Assembly: GCF_016900875.1 (NCBI RefSeq)
Contig: NZ_JAFEUM010000001.1
Span: 337,241 to 401,240, forward strand
Origin: Vibrio ulleungensis
Lineage (GTDB): Bacteria > Pseudomonadota > Gammaproteobacteria > Enterobacterales > Vibrionaceae
DNA length: 64,000 bases
Reading direction: 5' to 3'
The notes under the pieces: generated by a model
Databases searched by the model: none
Told to the model about the DNA's origin: nothing
Seen by the model: the letters and a program-made list of their open reading frames with translations, nothing else
Made by a program: the position numbers and the translations under genes
Part shown: piece after piece, positions 10,423-20,327 of the stretch
How the letters are laid out: each line of letters starts with the position of its first letter
Position numbering within the stretch: position 1 is the stretch's first letter

Positions 10423-13400
10423 TTATGACTCGAGCTGCTGTTGGATCTCTTTTAATAGCGCTTTAAGTTGCTGTGTGGCTCCATCGTAGTGATAGCCAGA
10501 AATCTGTTTTTCTATGTCATTTATCGCGACACTAAAGTGTGTGTGCTTAAGTCGTTCGACAAGCGTTAGAGACAGCTCACCTGCATCTATGTCGTATTCA
10601 TCGACCAGCACAAGCAACCGTTCAAGCATCGGCACACAATCGGCTAATGGTGTTTCTTGACCGGTAGATAAGTCTTCTTTTAAAGGTTCATCTAAAGAGT
10701 GCGTGACTTGGCTAATCTCAGCGATGTAAGCTGTGATTCTGGTGCTTAATTGTTGATAATGGGGCAAAAGATCGTCGAGTCCATGAGCAACGTTATCGGG
10801 CTCAGTGCTAAAGTAAGCCTCATAGTCGGCGCAAAGCTGTTGCAGTTTTTTGGCGCCTATCGAGCCAAAAACACTTTTCAAAGTATGTGCTTCGCGAGTC
10901 GCATCATTCCACTGTTGTTGCTCAATGAAATGCTGCAAGTTGTTGAGGCGTTGAGGTGTATTGGCCAGCGTTTGATTGAGAATTCTCATAAGCAACGTTT
11001 GATTATTATTGGTATTCACCAGAGCGGCCGTTGGGTCAAACACCTCGCTGCTGAGGATTACGGAGTCACTCTCTGGGGGTATTGCAGTATCAGAATGACT
11101 CGCCATTGATGGGGATACCTTAGCGAGATAAGTAAGTAGAACTCGTTCGAATTCTCTCATTTCAATAGGTTTGGCCAAGAAATCGTTCATACCCACCAGT
11201 TTGACGTGCTCTAAGTCGTCGACCATGACGTTGGCGGTCATCGCGACAATAGGCGTCTGTGTATCAAATTGTCTAATTTGTTGTGTTGCTTCAAGGCCCC
11301 CTAGAATCGGCATTTGAATATCCATAAATATCAGATCGTAGTGATTGTCTCGGGCTTTGTTTACGGCGATTTTGCCGTTGCCCGCGATGTCGATATTGAC
11401 CTTGTACTCTTCTAAAAGTCCGCACGCAAGCTCTTGATTTATCTCATTGTCTTCGACCAGTAGTATTGACTTAGCAATCATCTTATCGCGATGCGTTGCG
11501 AGCAGGTGAGCATGATCTGTCGTGTTCTGGTACACACTATCTAGATTGAATAATGCTCGGTAAAACTCACTAGGCAGGGCAGGGTCTGGAAGATGAGTGA
11601 TGCCTTCTTTGAATAGAGTATTTACGATCGTTTCGTCTTGGTTAGGAACGACGATTTGCCAATGGTTTCGTTTTGATAACTCGATGGCAGAGCGTAATTG
11701 CGTAGGCGTGACGGATGTTCCCAATAAAACCACAAGCTGTTTTTGCCCCTGAGCTGTTACTGGAATATCGGTGAGATTATCAAAAAAATGTCCTTCGCTG
11801 TTCACCTGGCTTAATGCGCCCGAAATCAGTCTGTTCGAGGTTTGGTCACTGTTTTGTATCCAAACCTCTACCCGTTCAGCGTGTAGCGAAATCTGCTGAC
11901 ACCATGTTTGATAATCTTCTTTTGTGGGGTCGACGGGGATGCTGAGTTCGAAGTGGAACTCGCTTCCTGTATTTATTTCGCTGGTAACGCCAATATGTCC
12001 GCCCATGAGAGTCACTAGCTGCTTAGAAATGGATAACCCTAAACCTGTCCCTCCGTATTTTCGGGTGGTGCTGGCGTCCGCCTGTTGAAAGGATTCAAAT
12101 AATATGGCTTGTTGTTGCGCTGTTATGCCTATTCCCGTGTCTTTGACCGCAAAGCGGATAGTCGCGGAGTTTTGTTCTGCTGACAGTAATTTGAGAGACA
12201 AGGTAATACTGCCATGTTCGGTAAATTTAGCAGCATTATTGGTGAGGTTAAGCAGAATTTGCGCGATTCGATTTGAATCGCCAACAAAGTGCCTAGGGAC
12301 ATCTGCGCCTATATCAACATAGAGTTTCAGTGATTTTTCACTGACTTTAACAGCCGTGACATCCAAAACATTTCGAATTAGATTTTGCAACTCAAATGGG
12401 TGTGGGTCTATGTCTAGTTTGCCGGCTTCAATCTTAGAAATATCAAGTATATCGTTGATTACATTAAGTAAAGAATTTGCAGATACACTTACTTTCTCGA
12501 CATAGCGTTTTGCCAATGGAGGTAATTCTTCATTTAGGGCGAGATGCGACATCCCTATGATGGCGTTCATGGGCGTACGAATTTCATGGCTCATGTTAGC
12601 CAAAAAGTCACTCTTCGCCTGATTCGCTTTATCAGCGACTTCTTTAGAGTGTTCTAGGGCGTGAGTTAGCTCTTTTATTTCCGAAATGTCGTACGCCCAA
12701 AATAAGGTCGCATTCCCTCCGTTGTAGGGAATAAGGTAATAGCTGGCGAGTCCTGTAAATAGGGTACCGTCTGATTTTTTAAAGCCCATTTCGACGTCGA
12801 CATACTTACCTTCACTCATCAATGCTTGATAAATGTTTTCTCGTGTCTGCGGGCTATCATAAATATTGTTGACGTTATAATCGCCAATGGTGTCATCACC
12901 GAGTTTGAAGAGCTCCAGAGCTCTATTGTTTGTATAGACGGCTGTATCGCTTTGTACAATGGCCACGGCAATAGGCGAGGAGTTTAGAATTTCAAACAGT
13001 TGCTGCTGCTGAAACTCCGCTTGTTTTTGAGCGATCTCTGTTTTTTCTACTTGGTGTGTCAAACGACGATAAGATAAGTAGAAAACGATAATGATGACGA
13101 TAGAGAAAATACTGCTCACAATGAACAGTGTGTAATCGACTTTTTCTATGACTTTTGTCGGCGCCCATTTCTGTTGAAGGTTATACACGTCGTCCGCTTT
13201 AAGCGAGTTGATGGCTTTTGACAGGATAGACGCAAATATATGGTCACGATCCAGGGTATGAAAGGTTGGTGAGATAGAATACTGGAGGGTTGTTACTACG
13301 TTAACTTTGTCCAATTCCATTTGTTGAATAAGGTATTTAAGCACGAAGCTGGTGTCTATGACGGCGTCAACTTGCTTTGCGTCCATTAGCGTAAGCCCTT

Positions 13401-15780
13401 CGCTAGTACTGCTTACAATTTGCCAATCAATGTTTGGAAAACGTGATTTAATAAGCGGCGTATTCGCTGCTGCAGACAATATAGCGACTTTCTTGCCACT
13501 AAGATCTGCGATGGTAAATTGCGGATCAGGTAATGTGTCGCGCATTGCGATTGCTAAGCGGTCGGTGAAAATTGGGATGCTCGCTTTATAGTTTAAAGAG
13601 AGATAACTGTTTTCAGCCGCAGCAGAAACCAGTTTGACAGATTGTGACTCAACCAGTTTTATGGTGTCACTCCACGAATCGACTTCTATAGGTGCAAAGT
13701 TGATTTCTGTCGCCTCAGACAGCAAGGACAAAATCTCTGCGATGATGCCAACATACTGTCCGTCTACAAAGCCTTCATAGGGCAAAGCTACGGGATCGAC
13801 ACCAACTTCTACTATCGGATTGTCCGCTATCCATGCGAGCTCTTCAGTGGTTAGGTTGAGCTTGGTGTTATCTAACCCTAGCTGACGATATTGAAGCTCT
13901 AGATACTGAAAATCTTCTTCACTGAACTGATTAAATGACTTTAACGGCGGAATATATGCGCCACTTTGATAATGTTGGTCTAAGTCCGTATAGATGTGTA
14001 TTTTACCGATCACATTTATTTGAGCATTTTCGGCCAAAACTAAGTCTCGCTCGAGGCGCGCTAGGTTTCGTTGCGGCAGATGATTGACTTGTTGCATCTT
14101 ATTGTCAGCTTCCATGTATATGACCCGACGCAATGGAAGCTGGTCAGAAAAAATCTCGATAGCTCGTAAATCCCCGGGTAAATGGAAGATATTAATAACC
14201 TTCTCGATGCTTTGAAGGTCTTGTTTATTGACGTAGTACGCCAATATGTTAGTCAGTAAATTACTGCGTGCAATGAGAGGTGTTAGATCGTTATTGTGCG
14301 CGAAGCTTATCACTCGGTTATAGAGGGGAGAGCGAGTAAACTCGGATAAGTTGTCATTAAAGAGATCTCGTAACTTTTCGTCTCGAAACGCAACCGTAAG
14401 AGGAAGCGTGAGGTTTTCAAACTTTTCATTCAAGAAACTTAAACGCGAGACTGAGTCGAATATTTGATTGTTAAGCAGCCATCGAAACGCATTCTTTTCA
14501 AACAAAATCCCATCGATTTGCTGACTTTCTAATCCTGATTGAGCTGCCTCTAAAGTGGGAAATGGAGTGATATTTACGTTCGGGTATTCGGTGCGAATGG
14601 TCTGAACGATTTGATGTATTGGGCTGTCTTGCTCACCAGCGATGTACCCCAACCGAAACTGATCCTCACCGGCACGTTCCTCTGCAGAGACAAGTTCGGG
14701 GTTTTCACTGGAAATGAGCAGGCCATATTCCAATGTAAAGTAAGGCGCCGAGTGATAAAGCGTGCTCGAGGGTTCAAACTGCCCTAAGGCAAAATCCAAG
14801 TTAGAGTCACTGTTAAACTCTTCTTCCAGTGTATTGGTTTGCTGAGAAACGATGCCATCAATATAGAAGCCCATATCTTCAAGAATATGCTGAACAATAC
14901 TTACTTCTAATCCGTAGTTACTTTTTTGCCCATAGACGTAGGGTTGCGCACCCTGTTTGTAAACACCATGAATAGGTTGCGTGTATTGCTTGTTTTTAAG
15001 CCATTGGGTGCGAATGCTGTTTTCTTGTCGTAACGTAATGTTTGTAAGTGATTTATTGACGAGCTGAAGGAGTGTAGCGTTTGAGTTTTTGGTGCCCATG
15101 GTGAGTACAGTACTGTCCATAATGTTTGCTTTGGTCAGCAAATCAATATTAAACAGGTTGAGCTCTTCAATTAGATACTGTGTCGTTAATAGTTCGGCAA
15201 TTACGATGTCAATTTCACCTGCATCCAGTGCCCGTATTGCACTGCGTTTGTTTTTAAATACCTTAATGGTGGCTCCCGGATAGGTCTTTTGAATGAGCTC
15301 TTTAACCAAAGAGCCTTCCCAGATTCCGATGTTACTCGACTCGTAGCTTGAGGTGTCCCACAAGCTAGGGGTATCGGAGCGAGAACTCCCAAAATGATAA
15401 AGATCAAACGGAAAGTAACTTTGTGTGGAAGCGATTCTATTAAGAATTTTTGGAGTATCGAGTAACATCGGCATTAAATCGATCTCACCAGATTCGATAA
15501 GAGTGAGCATCTCCTCACTGGTTTTTCCTGTGACATCGACATAATCAAAATCTATTCCGAGTGACGTTTCGATGATATCTAAATAGTCTCGTACAATACC
15601 GCGTTGTTGACCTTGTGTGTCTAAATAGATAAATGGATAGTACGCGCGAGAATACGCTACTTTTAGGGTAGGATTCTTTATCAGCCAGTCTTTTTCTTGG
15701 TCGGTGATTTGCATTTCAGACGCGAACAGTAGTGTGGAAAAAAGCAGACTTAGAAAAGGTAGTATGAAACGCAATGGCAA
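10423..15780 (-). CDS. Hybrid sensor histidine kinase with three periplasmic solute-binding modules (BvgS/EvgS-like)
   Basis: A 1785-residue inner-membrane hybrid kinase of the unorthodox type. A signal peptide (1-21) leads into a periplasmic SBP_bac_3-like module (22-265), a second, more divergent one (266-500), a linker (500-640) and a third (641-875). One membrane segment (about 883-903) follows, then a PAS domain (about 925-1040). The HisKA H-box is SHEIRTP (His1065). The ATPase has [15 protein letters not shown] and GGTGLGLS. Residues 1300-1410 look like a degenerate receiver without its acidic pocket. A true receiver (Asp1487 in FMDIQMP) and an Hpt domain (His1632 in EAHTLKS) complete the relay. 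No response regulator is adjacent, so ligand and output are unknown. It is monocistronic and convergent with glgB. Confidence 0.93.
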   Translation of the reverse strand: MPLRFILPFLSLLFSTLLFASEMQITDQEKDWLIKNPTLKVAYSRAYYPFIYLDTQGQQRGIVRDYLDIIETSLGIDFDYVDVTGKTSEEMLTLIESGEIDLMPMLLDTPKILNRIASTQSYFPFDLYHFGSSRSDTPSLWDTSSYESSNIGIWEGSLVKELIQKTYPGATIKVFKNKRSAIRALDAGEIDIVIAELLTTQYLIEELNLFNIDLLTKANIMDSTVLTMGTKNSNATLLQLVNKSLTNITLRQENSIRTQWLKNKQYTQPIHGVYKQGAQPYVYGQKSNYGLEVSIVQHILEDMGFYIDGIVSQQTNTLEEEFNSDSNLDFALGQFEPSSTLYHSAPYFTLEYGLLISSENPELVSAEERAGEDQFRLGYIAGEQDSPIHQIVQTIRTEYPNVNITPFPTLEAAQSGLESQQIDGILFEKNAFRWLLNNQIFDSVSRLSFLNEKFENLTLPLTVAFRDEKLRDLFNDNLSEFTRSPLYNRVISFAHNNDLTPLIARSNLLTNILAYYVNKQDLQSIEKVINIFHLPGDLRAIEIFSDQLPLRRVIYMEADNKMQQVNHLPQRNLARLERDLVLAENAQINVIGKIHIYTDLDQHYQSGAYIPPLKSFNQFSEEDFQYLELQYRQLGLDNTKLNLTTEELAWIADNPIVEVGVDPVALPYEGFVDGQYVGIIAEILSLLSEATEINFAPIEVDSWSDTIKLVESQSVKLVSAAAENSYLSLNYKASIPIFTDRLAIAMRDTLPDPQFTIADLSGKKVAILSAAANTPLIKSRFPNIDWQIVSSTSEGLTLMDAKQVDAVIDTSFVLKYLIQQMELDKVNVVTTLQYSISPTFHTLDRDHIFASILSKAINSLKADDVYNLQQKWAPTKVIEKVDYTLFIVSSIFSIVIIIVFYLSYRRLTHQVEKTEIAQKQAEFQQQQLFEILNSSPIAVAIVQSDTAVYTNNRALELFKLGDDTIGDYNVNNIYDSPQTRENIYQALMSEGKYVDVEMGFKKSDGTLFTGLASYYLIPYNGGNATLFWAYDISEIKELTHALEHSKEVADKANQAKSDFLANMSHEIRTPMNAIIGMSHLALNEELPPLAKRYVEKVSVSANSLLNVINDILDISKIEAGKLDIDPHPFELQNLIRNVLDVTAVKVSEKSLKLYVDIGADVPRHFVGDSNRIAQILLNLTNNAAKFTEHGSITLSLKLLSAEQNSATIRFAVKDTGIGITAQQQAILFESFQQADASTTRKYGGTGLGLSISKQLVTLMGGHIGVTSEINTGSEFHFELSIPVDPTKEDYQTWCQQISLHAERVEVWIQNSDQTSNRLISGALSQVNSEGHFFDNLTDIPVTAQGQKQLVVLLGTSVTPTQLRSAIELSKRNHWQIVVPNQDETIVNTLFKEGITHLPDPALPSEFYRALFNLDSVYQNTTDHAHLLATHRDKMIAKSILLVEDNEINQELACGLLEEYKVNIDIAGNGKIAVNKARDNHYDLIFMDIQMPILGGLEATQQIRQFDTQTPIVAMTANVMVDDLEHVKLVGMNDFLAKPIEMREFERVLLTYLAKVSPSMASHSDTAIPPESDSVILSSEVFDPTAALVNTNNNQTLLMRILNQTLANTPQRLNNLQHFIEQQQWNDATREAHTLKSVFGSIGAKKLQQLCADYEAYFSTEPDNVAHGLDDLLPHYQQLSTRITAYIAEISQVTHSLDEPLKEDLSTGQETPLADCVPMLERLLVLVDEYDIDAGELSLTLVERLKHTHFSVAINDIEKQISGYHYDGATQQLKALLKEIQQQLES

Positions 15781-15937
15781 AGCCTCCTAGCTGATTTTAT
15801 GGCCAAAGTGATCGCAGCACTTGTCTGTTTAGCATAGTCTGGTATTCCTAAATAAGACTATGTTTTTAATAATTTTTAGAATAATTGGACCGTTTATGTG
15901 ACTTCTGCGTATGAACGATTAAACAAGGAGTTCTGCT

Positions 15938-16891
15938 ATGGAAAGACAAGGTATTAAAGTTGGCATCAGCGCATGCGTTATGGGTGAAAAAGTTCGCTTT
16001 GATGGAGGCCACAAAGCCAGCCGTTTTGTGGAAAACGAATTGTCACCACATTTCGAGTTCGTGAAAGTGTGTCCTGAAGTGGGAATCGGCATGCCCGTGC
16101 CTAGGCCCACAATCCGATTGGTGAGTAACGAAGAGCGAGTTTTGTTAGTCGACACCAAAGACGACACGATCGATTACACCCAAAAAATGGTCGACTTTTC
16201 GAAAGCAAAATCGGAACACCTAGCTAAGCAAGATTTGTGTGGCTACATAGTCTGTGCAAAGTCTCCAACCTGCGGTATGGAACGCGTCAAAGTGTATAAG
16301 AAAAATAGCGCTGCTAAAGAAGGTGTCGGGCTTTTTACTCAGCAGTTGATGAACACTATGCCGTGGTTGCCAGTCGAAGAGGACGGTCGTCTAAATGATC
16401 CCGTATTGAAAGAAAACTTTATTTCACGGGTATTTGCTCTTTCCGACTTCTATGAGTCGATGGGCGGCGCGCCTACACCAGGTAAAGTAGTGGCATTTCA
16501 TTCTCGCTACAAGTTAACTTTGATGGCACATAGCCAAGATGCCTATAAAACACTCGGACAGCTAGTGGCTAATGTAAAACAGTTTCCTGCGGATGAATTT
16601 TACACACAATATCGAAGCACACTAATGACTGCACTGACAGAAAGAGCATCGCGCAAAAACAACGCAAACGTACTAATGCATGCTCAGGGGTATTTTAAAA
16701 AATTGTTGAGCTCAGTGGAGAGGCAGCAATTTAGAAAAGTGATCGATGAGTACCGCGTAGGAACTTTGCCTCTGCTTAGTGCAATCACCATGGTGAATCA
16801 TTATTTGACTCTCTACCCAAACGAATATCTGTCGAGCCAAGTTTTTTTGAACCCTCATCCACATGAGCTGCGCCTTAGATATGCCTTATAG
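15938..16891 (+). CDS. DUF523-DUF1722 fusion protein (YbgA family)
   Basis: Two domains are visible. An N-terminal DUF523 (about 1-150) begins GIKVGISACVMGEKVRFDGGHK and carries several cysteines (ISACVMG, VCPEVG, DLCGYIVCAKSPTCGMERV). A C-terminal DUF1722/YbgA domain (about 185-305) contains FHSRYKLTLMAHS. Cysteine spacing suggests a metal or Fe-S site, but the biochemical role of the family is not settled. In many gammaproteobacteria ybgA lies beside the photolyase gene; no photolyase is present here. Start ATG 15938 has AAGGAG 8-13 bp upstream. Confidence 0.85.
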   Translation: MERQGIKVGISACVMGEKVRFDGGHKASRFVENELSPHFEFVKVCPEVGIGMPVPRPTIRLVSNEERVLLVDTKDDTIDYTQKMVDFSKAKSEHLAKQDLCGYIVCAKSPTCGMERVKVYKKNSAAKEGVGLFTQQLMNTMPWLPVEEDGRLNDPVLKENFISRVFALSDFYESMGGAPTPGKVVAFHSRYKLTLMAHSQDAYKTLGQLVANVKQFPADEFYTQYRSTLMTALTERASRKNNANVLMHAQGYFKKLLSSVERQQFRKVIDEYRVGTLPLLSAITMVNHYLTLYPNEYLSSQVFLNPHPHELRLRYAL

Positions 16892-16967
16892 GCATAGTTA
16901 AAATGGGGGAGACTTGCACTTCTTAAGGTTGCTGTTTAAAGTGCATACATAGATGTTGGAGATTTGT

Positions 16968-17849
16968 ATGCTTTGCCGTGTTTTTAGTTTGATATTGCTG
17001 TTGCCTTTTGTGTCTCATGCCGCCACTTTTGCGTTGCCAGAAGATGGCTCGAATGTCATTGGTAAAAACCAAGTACACATTGTTGAGGCAAAAGAAACCT
17101 TTGCTGAAATTGCGGACAAGCATCATGTGGGCTTTCTGGCTCTGTTGGCCGCCAACCCTGGTGTAGATCCTTACTTACCGGGTGAAGGTGTCATTTTAGA
17201 TCTACCGACAAAAATGATATTACCTAATGCGCCTCGCAAAGGGATTGTGGTAAATTTGGCCGAACTTAGGCTCTATTATTACGATCCCAATGGTAAAGAT
17301 GTGCATGTGTTCCCTGTTGGAATAGGCGCTATAGGACGTGAAACGCCAACGATGACAACCTATGTCAACGAAATCATAGACGGCCCGTCCTGGACACCAA
17401 CGGTTTCAATTAGAAAACGATACGCAGCACAAGGCATCGATCTTCCTGTGACAGTGCCGCCTGGCCCCGAAAACCCACTAGGTAATCATGCGCTAAGACT
17501 GGCCTATGGCGCTGGACAATATCTAATCCATGGTACAAACAAAGAGTTTGGAATTGGTTTGCGCGTCAGCTCTGGGTGCATTCGCATGCAGCCACCGCAT
17601 ATTGAATGGTTGTTTAATCAGGTTAAGTATAAGACGCCAGTCGCTATAGTGAACGATCCCGTTAAGGTCGCTTACAGTGATGATTCTTTGTTTGTGGAAG
17701 TTCATGAGCCATTAACCAACGATGATGGGATTAAGATGCGCCCTGAAACAACAATGGAATTGGAAATGTGGCTAGAGCAAAACCCTAAAGACTCGGCACT
17801 AGTAAGTGGGATGCTTGCAACGCAAACCGGCATTCCTCAATTGCTATAG
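16968..17849 (+). CDS. LysM L,D-transpeptidase (ErfK/YbiS/YnhG type)
   Basis: A periplasmic YkuD-family L,D-transpeptidase, which makes 3-3 peptidoglycan crosslinks and/or anchors Lpp to peptidoglycan. After a signal peptide ending near SHAATFALP comes a LysM-like module (about 30-75), then the YkuD domain with catalytic His188 (LIHGTNKE) and Cys204 (VSSGCIRM). I chose ATG 16968 (293 residues) because GGAG (16958-16961) sits 6 bp upstream. The in-frame ATG at 16953 has no Shine-Dalgarno and would put acidic residues ahead of the signal peptide. The next gene, convergent, encodes the Lpp-like lipoprotein that is its probable substrate. Confidence 0.93.
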   Translation: MLCRVFSLILLLPFVSHAATFALPEDGSNVIGKNQVHIVEAKETFAEIADKHHVGFLALLAANPGVDPYLPGEGVILDLPTKMILPNAPRKGIVVNLAELRLYYYDPNGKDVHVFPVGIGAIGRETPTMTTYVNEIIDGPSWTPTVSIRKRYAAQGIDLPVTVPPGPENPLGNHALRLAYGAGQYLIHGTNKEFGIGLRVSSGCIRMQPPHIEWLFNQVKYKTPVAIVNDPVKVAYSDDSLFVEVHEPLTNDDGIKMRPETTMELEMWLEQNPKDSALVSGMLATQTGIPQLL

Positions 17850-17875
17850 ATTTTGAGAAATACCGGTAATTAGCA

Positions 17876-17899
17876 AATCCTATAGCGAAGCTATGGATT
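17876..17899. terminator. Convergent hairpin between the L,D-transpeptidase and lipoprotein genes
   Basis: AATCC-TATAG and CTAT-GGATT pair around a short GCGAAG region. It reaches the stop codon of the minus-strand lipoprotein gene. The U-tracts are poor, so termination strength is uncertain. Confidence 0.45.
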
Positions 17900-18173
17900 A
17901 TTTTGTGTAAGACTGAGCTAGATTGTCTAGACGCTCATTTGCACGAGCTGCTTCGTCTTCAGCAGACATTGCCATTTGCTTCGCTTCTGAAGCTGCCATA
18001 GCATCTGATTTAAGACTTGCGTGTTCCGCTTCTAAAGAGTCAATTTTCGTTTCTAGAGCTTCGATTTGAGAGCTCATAGAAGTCAGTTGCTCAGTAGTTG
18101 CTTCGTCTGGTCCTGATGCACAGCCCGCTAGAGCAACGGTGCCCGCCACTGCAATAAGAAGTTTGTAATTCAT
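17898..18173 (-). CDS. lpp: Lpp-like murein lipoprotein
   Basis: A 91-residue lipoprotein. The N-terminus MNYKLLIAVAGTVALAGC has a clear lipobox (LAGC, lipidated Cys18). The mature part is one heptad-rich alpha-helix (SSQIEALETKIDSLEAEHASLKSDA), as in Braun lipoprotein, and ends SYTK with a C-terminal lysine that could be linked to diaminopimelate. E. coli Lpp is 78 residues, so this is slightly longer. A good Shine-Dalgarno (GGAG on the minus strand near 18180) precedes the ATG. The neighbouring L,D-transpeptidase supports the role: outer-membrane to peptidoglycan tether. Confidence 0.85.
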   Translation of the reverse strand: MNYKLLIAVAGTVALAGCASGPDEATTEQLTSMSSQIEALETKIDSLEAEHASLKSDAMAASEAKQMAMSAEDEAARANERLDNLAQSYTK

Positions 18174-18487
18174 TATAACTCCATTCCTTTTAAATTATTT
18201 AGTTACACGTGTATTTCAACGGCCACATATTGTTTCCTGCCGTTGGAGAATTGCGCGAAGCGGTTCCATCTGCCTGTAATATGAGCAGTTAGTCCCTTAT
18301 TCCCTTCCTCAGTGTAGAAACCTTTTTTGTGAATAACAAAGGCTTTTCGTTAATTTCCAGTTAAATCTAATTTTTTTTTGTGACTTGTATCAATTATTAG
18401 TCAAAACGAGCTATTATAGGCGCCAATTAGACTTTGAACTGAAGTCGACTACGAACTTCACCCATCCAGTTATATTCGGAGAATACA
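18174..18487. promoter_or_regulatory. Divergent region between lpp-like and DEAD-box helicase genes
   Basis: This 314-bp region must hold both promoters. A TATTATA element near 18411 is a possible -10 for the helicase. A T9 run lies near 18371-18379. I saw no small ORF with a Shine-Dalgarno and no intrinsic terminator. Confidence 0.5.
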
Positions 18488-19822
18488 TTGCAATTTAAAG
18501 AGTTAGGTCTTGATAACCGTTTACTAAAAAACTTAGATCATTTCGCGTTTAAGAAAGCGACGGATATACAGCGCCAGGCCATACCTGTTGCTTTGGCAAA
18601 TAAAGACCTGCTGGCTTCGTCTAAAACTGGCTCGGGTAAAACATTGGCATTTGTCTTGCCGATGCTGCATAAGGCGCTTAAAAGTAAGGCTTTTTCTGCA
18701 AGAGACCCACGAGGTGTTATCTTGGCGCCAACACGTGAATTAGCCAAGCAAGTGTACGGTGAATTGCGTGCTATGTTGGGTGGCCTATCTTATACCGCGA
18801 CCCTAATTGTTGGTGGTGAAAACTTCAACGATCAAGTAAAAGCTCTAAGAAAATACCCGCGCTTTATAGTCGCAACTCCTGGTCGCCTGGCTGATCACTT
18901 AGACCATCGTTCACTTTACCTAGATGGTCTGGATACATTGGTGCTGGACGAAGCTGATCGTATGTTGGATCTTGGTTTTGTGAAAGAGCTTCATAGCATT
19001 CATAAAGCCGCAAACCATCGTCGTCGTCAAACCTTGATGTTTTCCGCTACCTTGGACCATGCCGAAGTGAACGACATCGCAATGCAGATGTTGGAAGACC
19101 CAAAACGTATTGCTGTTGGTGCGGCCAATCAGCAACATACCGATATCGACCAGCGCTTCTACTTGTGTGACCACTTGGATCATAAACAAGCTTTGTTGGA
19201 TCGTATTCTTGACGATGCAGATTATCGTCAGGTGATGATTTTTACTGCTACTCGAAGCGATACAGAACGACTGACAGAGCTGCTCAATCAACGCAAGTTG
19301 AAAGCTGTGGCGTTAAGTGGTGAGCTTTCTCAATCACAACGTAATGCGATCATGAGTCAGTTTGAACGAGCTGTGCACAAGATACTCGTGACCACCGATA
19401 TTGCCTCTCGCGGAATCGATATACCAAATGTTTCGCATGTGATTAACTTTGATATGCCAAAACACACTGAAGAGTATGTACACCGTGTTGGCCGCACAGG
19501 TCGAGCCGGCAATCGTGGTGAGGCGCTGTCTTTGGTTGGGCCGAAAGACTGGGCAAGCTTTAAACGTATAGAAACCTATCTTCAGCAGGACATTCAATTC
19601 GATACATTGGAAGGTTTAAAAGGTAAGTTTAAAGGCATTAAGCCACGTAAGCCTAAGTTTGCAGGTAAGCCGAACAAGGGTAAAGCTGCACAAAAAGCGC
19701 AACCTAAAAAAGTGGCACGTAAACCGGTTAAGCGAGATAAGAGTTTTTATCAGCATGTTGCCGTTGGTGACAATGTGTTTGTTCCTAAAAAACGTCCTCA
19801 GAGTGATGACTCTGCAGACTAA
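18488..19822 (+). CDS. DEAD-box ATP-dependent RNA helicase (SrmB/RhlE-like)
   Basis: A 444-residue cytosolic RNA helicase. The Q motif (FKKATDIQRQAIP), motif I (SSKTGSGKT), Ia (APTRELA), II (DEAD), III (SAT) and VI (HRVGRTGRAG) are all intact. A basic tail (about 375-444, rich in KPKFAGKPNKGK-type sequence) probably binds RNA. Such enzymes act in ribosome assembly and mRNA turnover, often in the cold. I cannot settle the subfamily: the helicase core resembles SrmB in places. The start is TTG at 18488 with GGAG (18479-18482) upstream; a TTG start may lower translation. A strong terminator follows. Confidence 0.92.
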   Translation: MQFKELGLDNRLLKNLDHFAFKKATDIQRQAIPVALANKDLLASSKTGSGKTLAFVLPMLHKALKSKAFSARDPRGVILAPTRELAKQVYGELRAMLGGLSYTATLIVGGENFNDQVKALRKYPRFIVATPGRLADHLDHRSLYLDGLDTLVLDEADRMLDLGFVKELHSIHKAANHRRRQTLMFSATLDHAEVNDIAMQMLEDPKRIAVGAANQQHTDIDQRFYLCDHLDHKQALLDRILDDADYRQVMIFTATRSDTERLTELLNQRKLKAVALSGELSQSQRNAIMSQFERAVHKILVTTDIASRGIDIPNVSHVINFDMPKHTEEYVHRVGRTGRAGNRGEALSLVGPKDWASFKRIETYLQQDIQFDTLEGLKGKFKGIKPRKPKFAGKPNKGKAAQKAQPKKVARKPVKRDKSFYQHVAVGDNVFVPKKRPQSDDSAD

Positions 19823-19846
19823 TTGATTAATTGATTAATTGATTGA
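19823..19846. repeat. Three tandem TTGATTAA octamers after the helicase stop
   Basis: Two perfect copies of TTGATTAA and a third with one change (TTGATTGA) follow directly after the stop codon. No function is apparent. Confidence 0.8.
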
Positions 19847-19859
19847 ATATCAATGATTT

Positions 19860-19887
19860 AAAAAGCCGCTCTACTGAGCGGCTTTTT
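19860..19887 (+). terminator. Intrinsic terminator of the DEAD-box helicase gene
   Basis: AAAAAGCCGCTC and GAGCGGCTTTTT form a perfect 12-bp stem with a TACT loop. The A/T flanks could make it work in both directions. Confidence 0.9.
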
Positions 19888-20327
19888 AGTACCTAAATCA
19901 CTCAACTGTTAATTTTCGGAGGGTGGTTATGTTAATTCTCGGTGAGTAATTTCTTTACCATCGTCCGTTTAAATCAACACTGTTGTGAATTTCACTAATC
20001 ACACAGTGATCAAATCGCTATTCAGAGAAACTGCTTTTATAAAAGCCCTAAAAGTTCAATTAATATTTTTTGCTAAGACTTTGTTTTTATTGATTTTATA
20101 TGTTTTTTAGGTTTTCTTTTTCTAAATGTAAACTCTACAAAAAATAAACGGTGATCAGCTCCTCATACTGTAGGTCCCTTAATGTACTACATTGGCTACG
20201 TCAAAAGTTGTAGCGCAGATGACATGGAAGTTCATTTGAGCATTCGACTTATAACAACAATAAGTAAGTCACTTAAATTAAGGGTTACGACATCGCATTA
20301 CGTCGTACAAACAGCATAGGTAAATTA
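19888..20327. promoter_or_regulatory. Leader region of the first LamB-type porin
   Basis: This 440-bp AT-rich region has no gene. I looked for the MalT core GGA(G/T)GA on both strands and found only weak matches (GGAGGG near 19919). An inverted repeat ACGAC/GTCGT spans 20287-20306, just before the start codon. The length suggests a long regulated 5' UTR. Confidence 0.45.
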
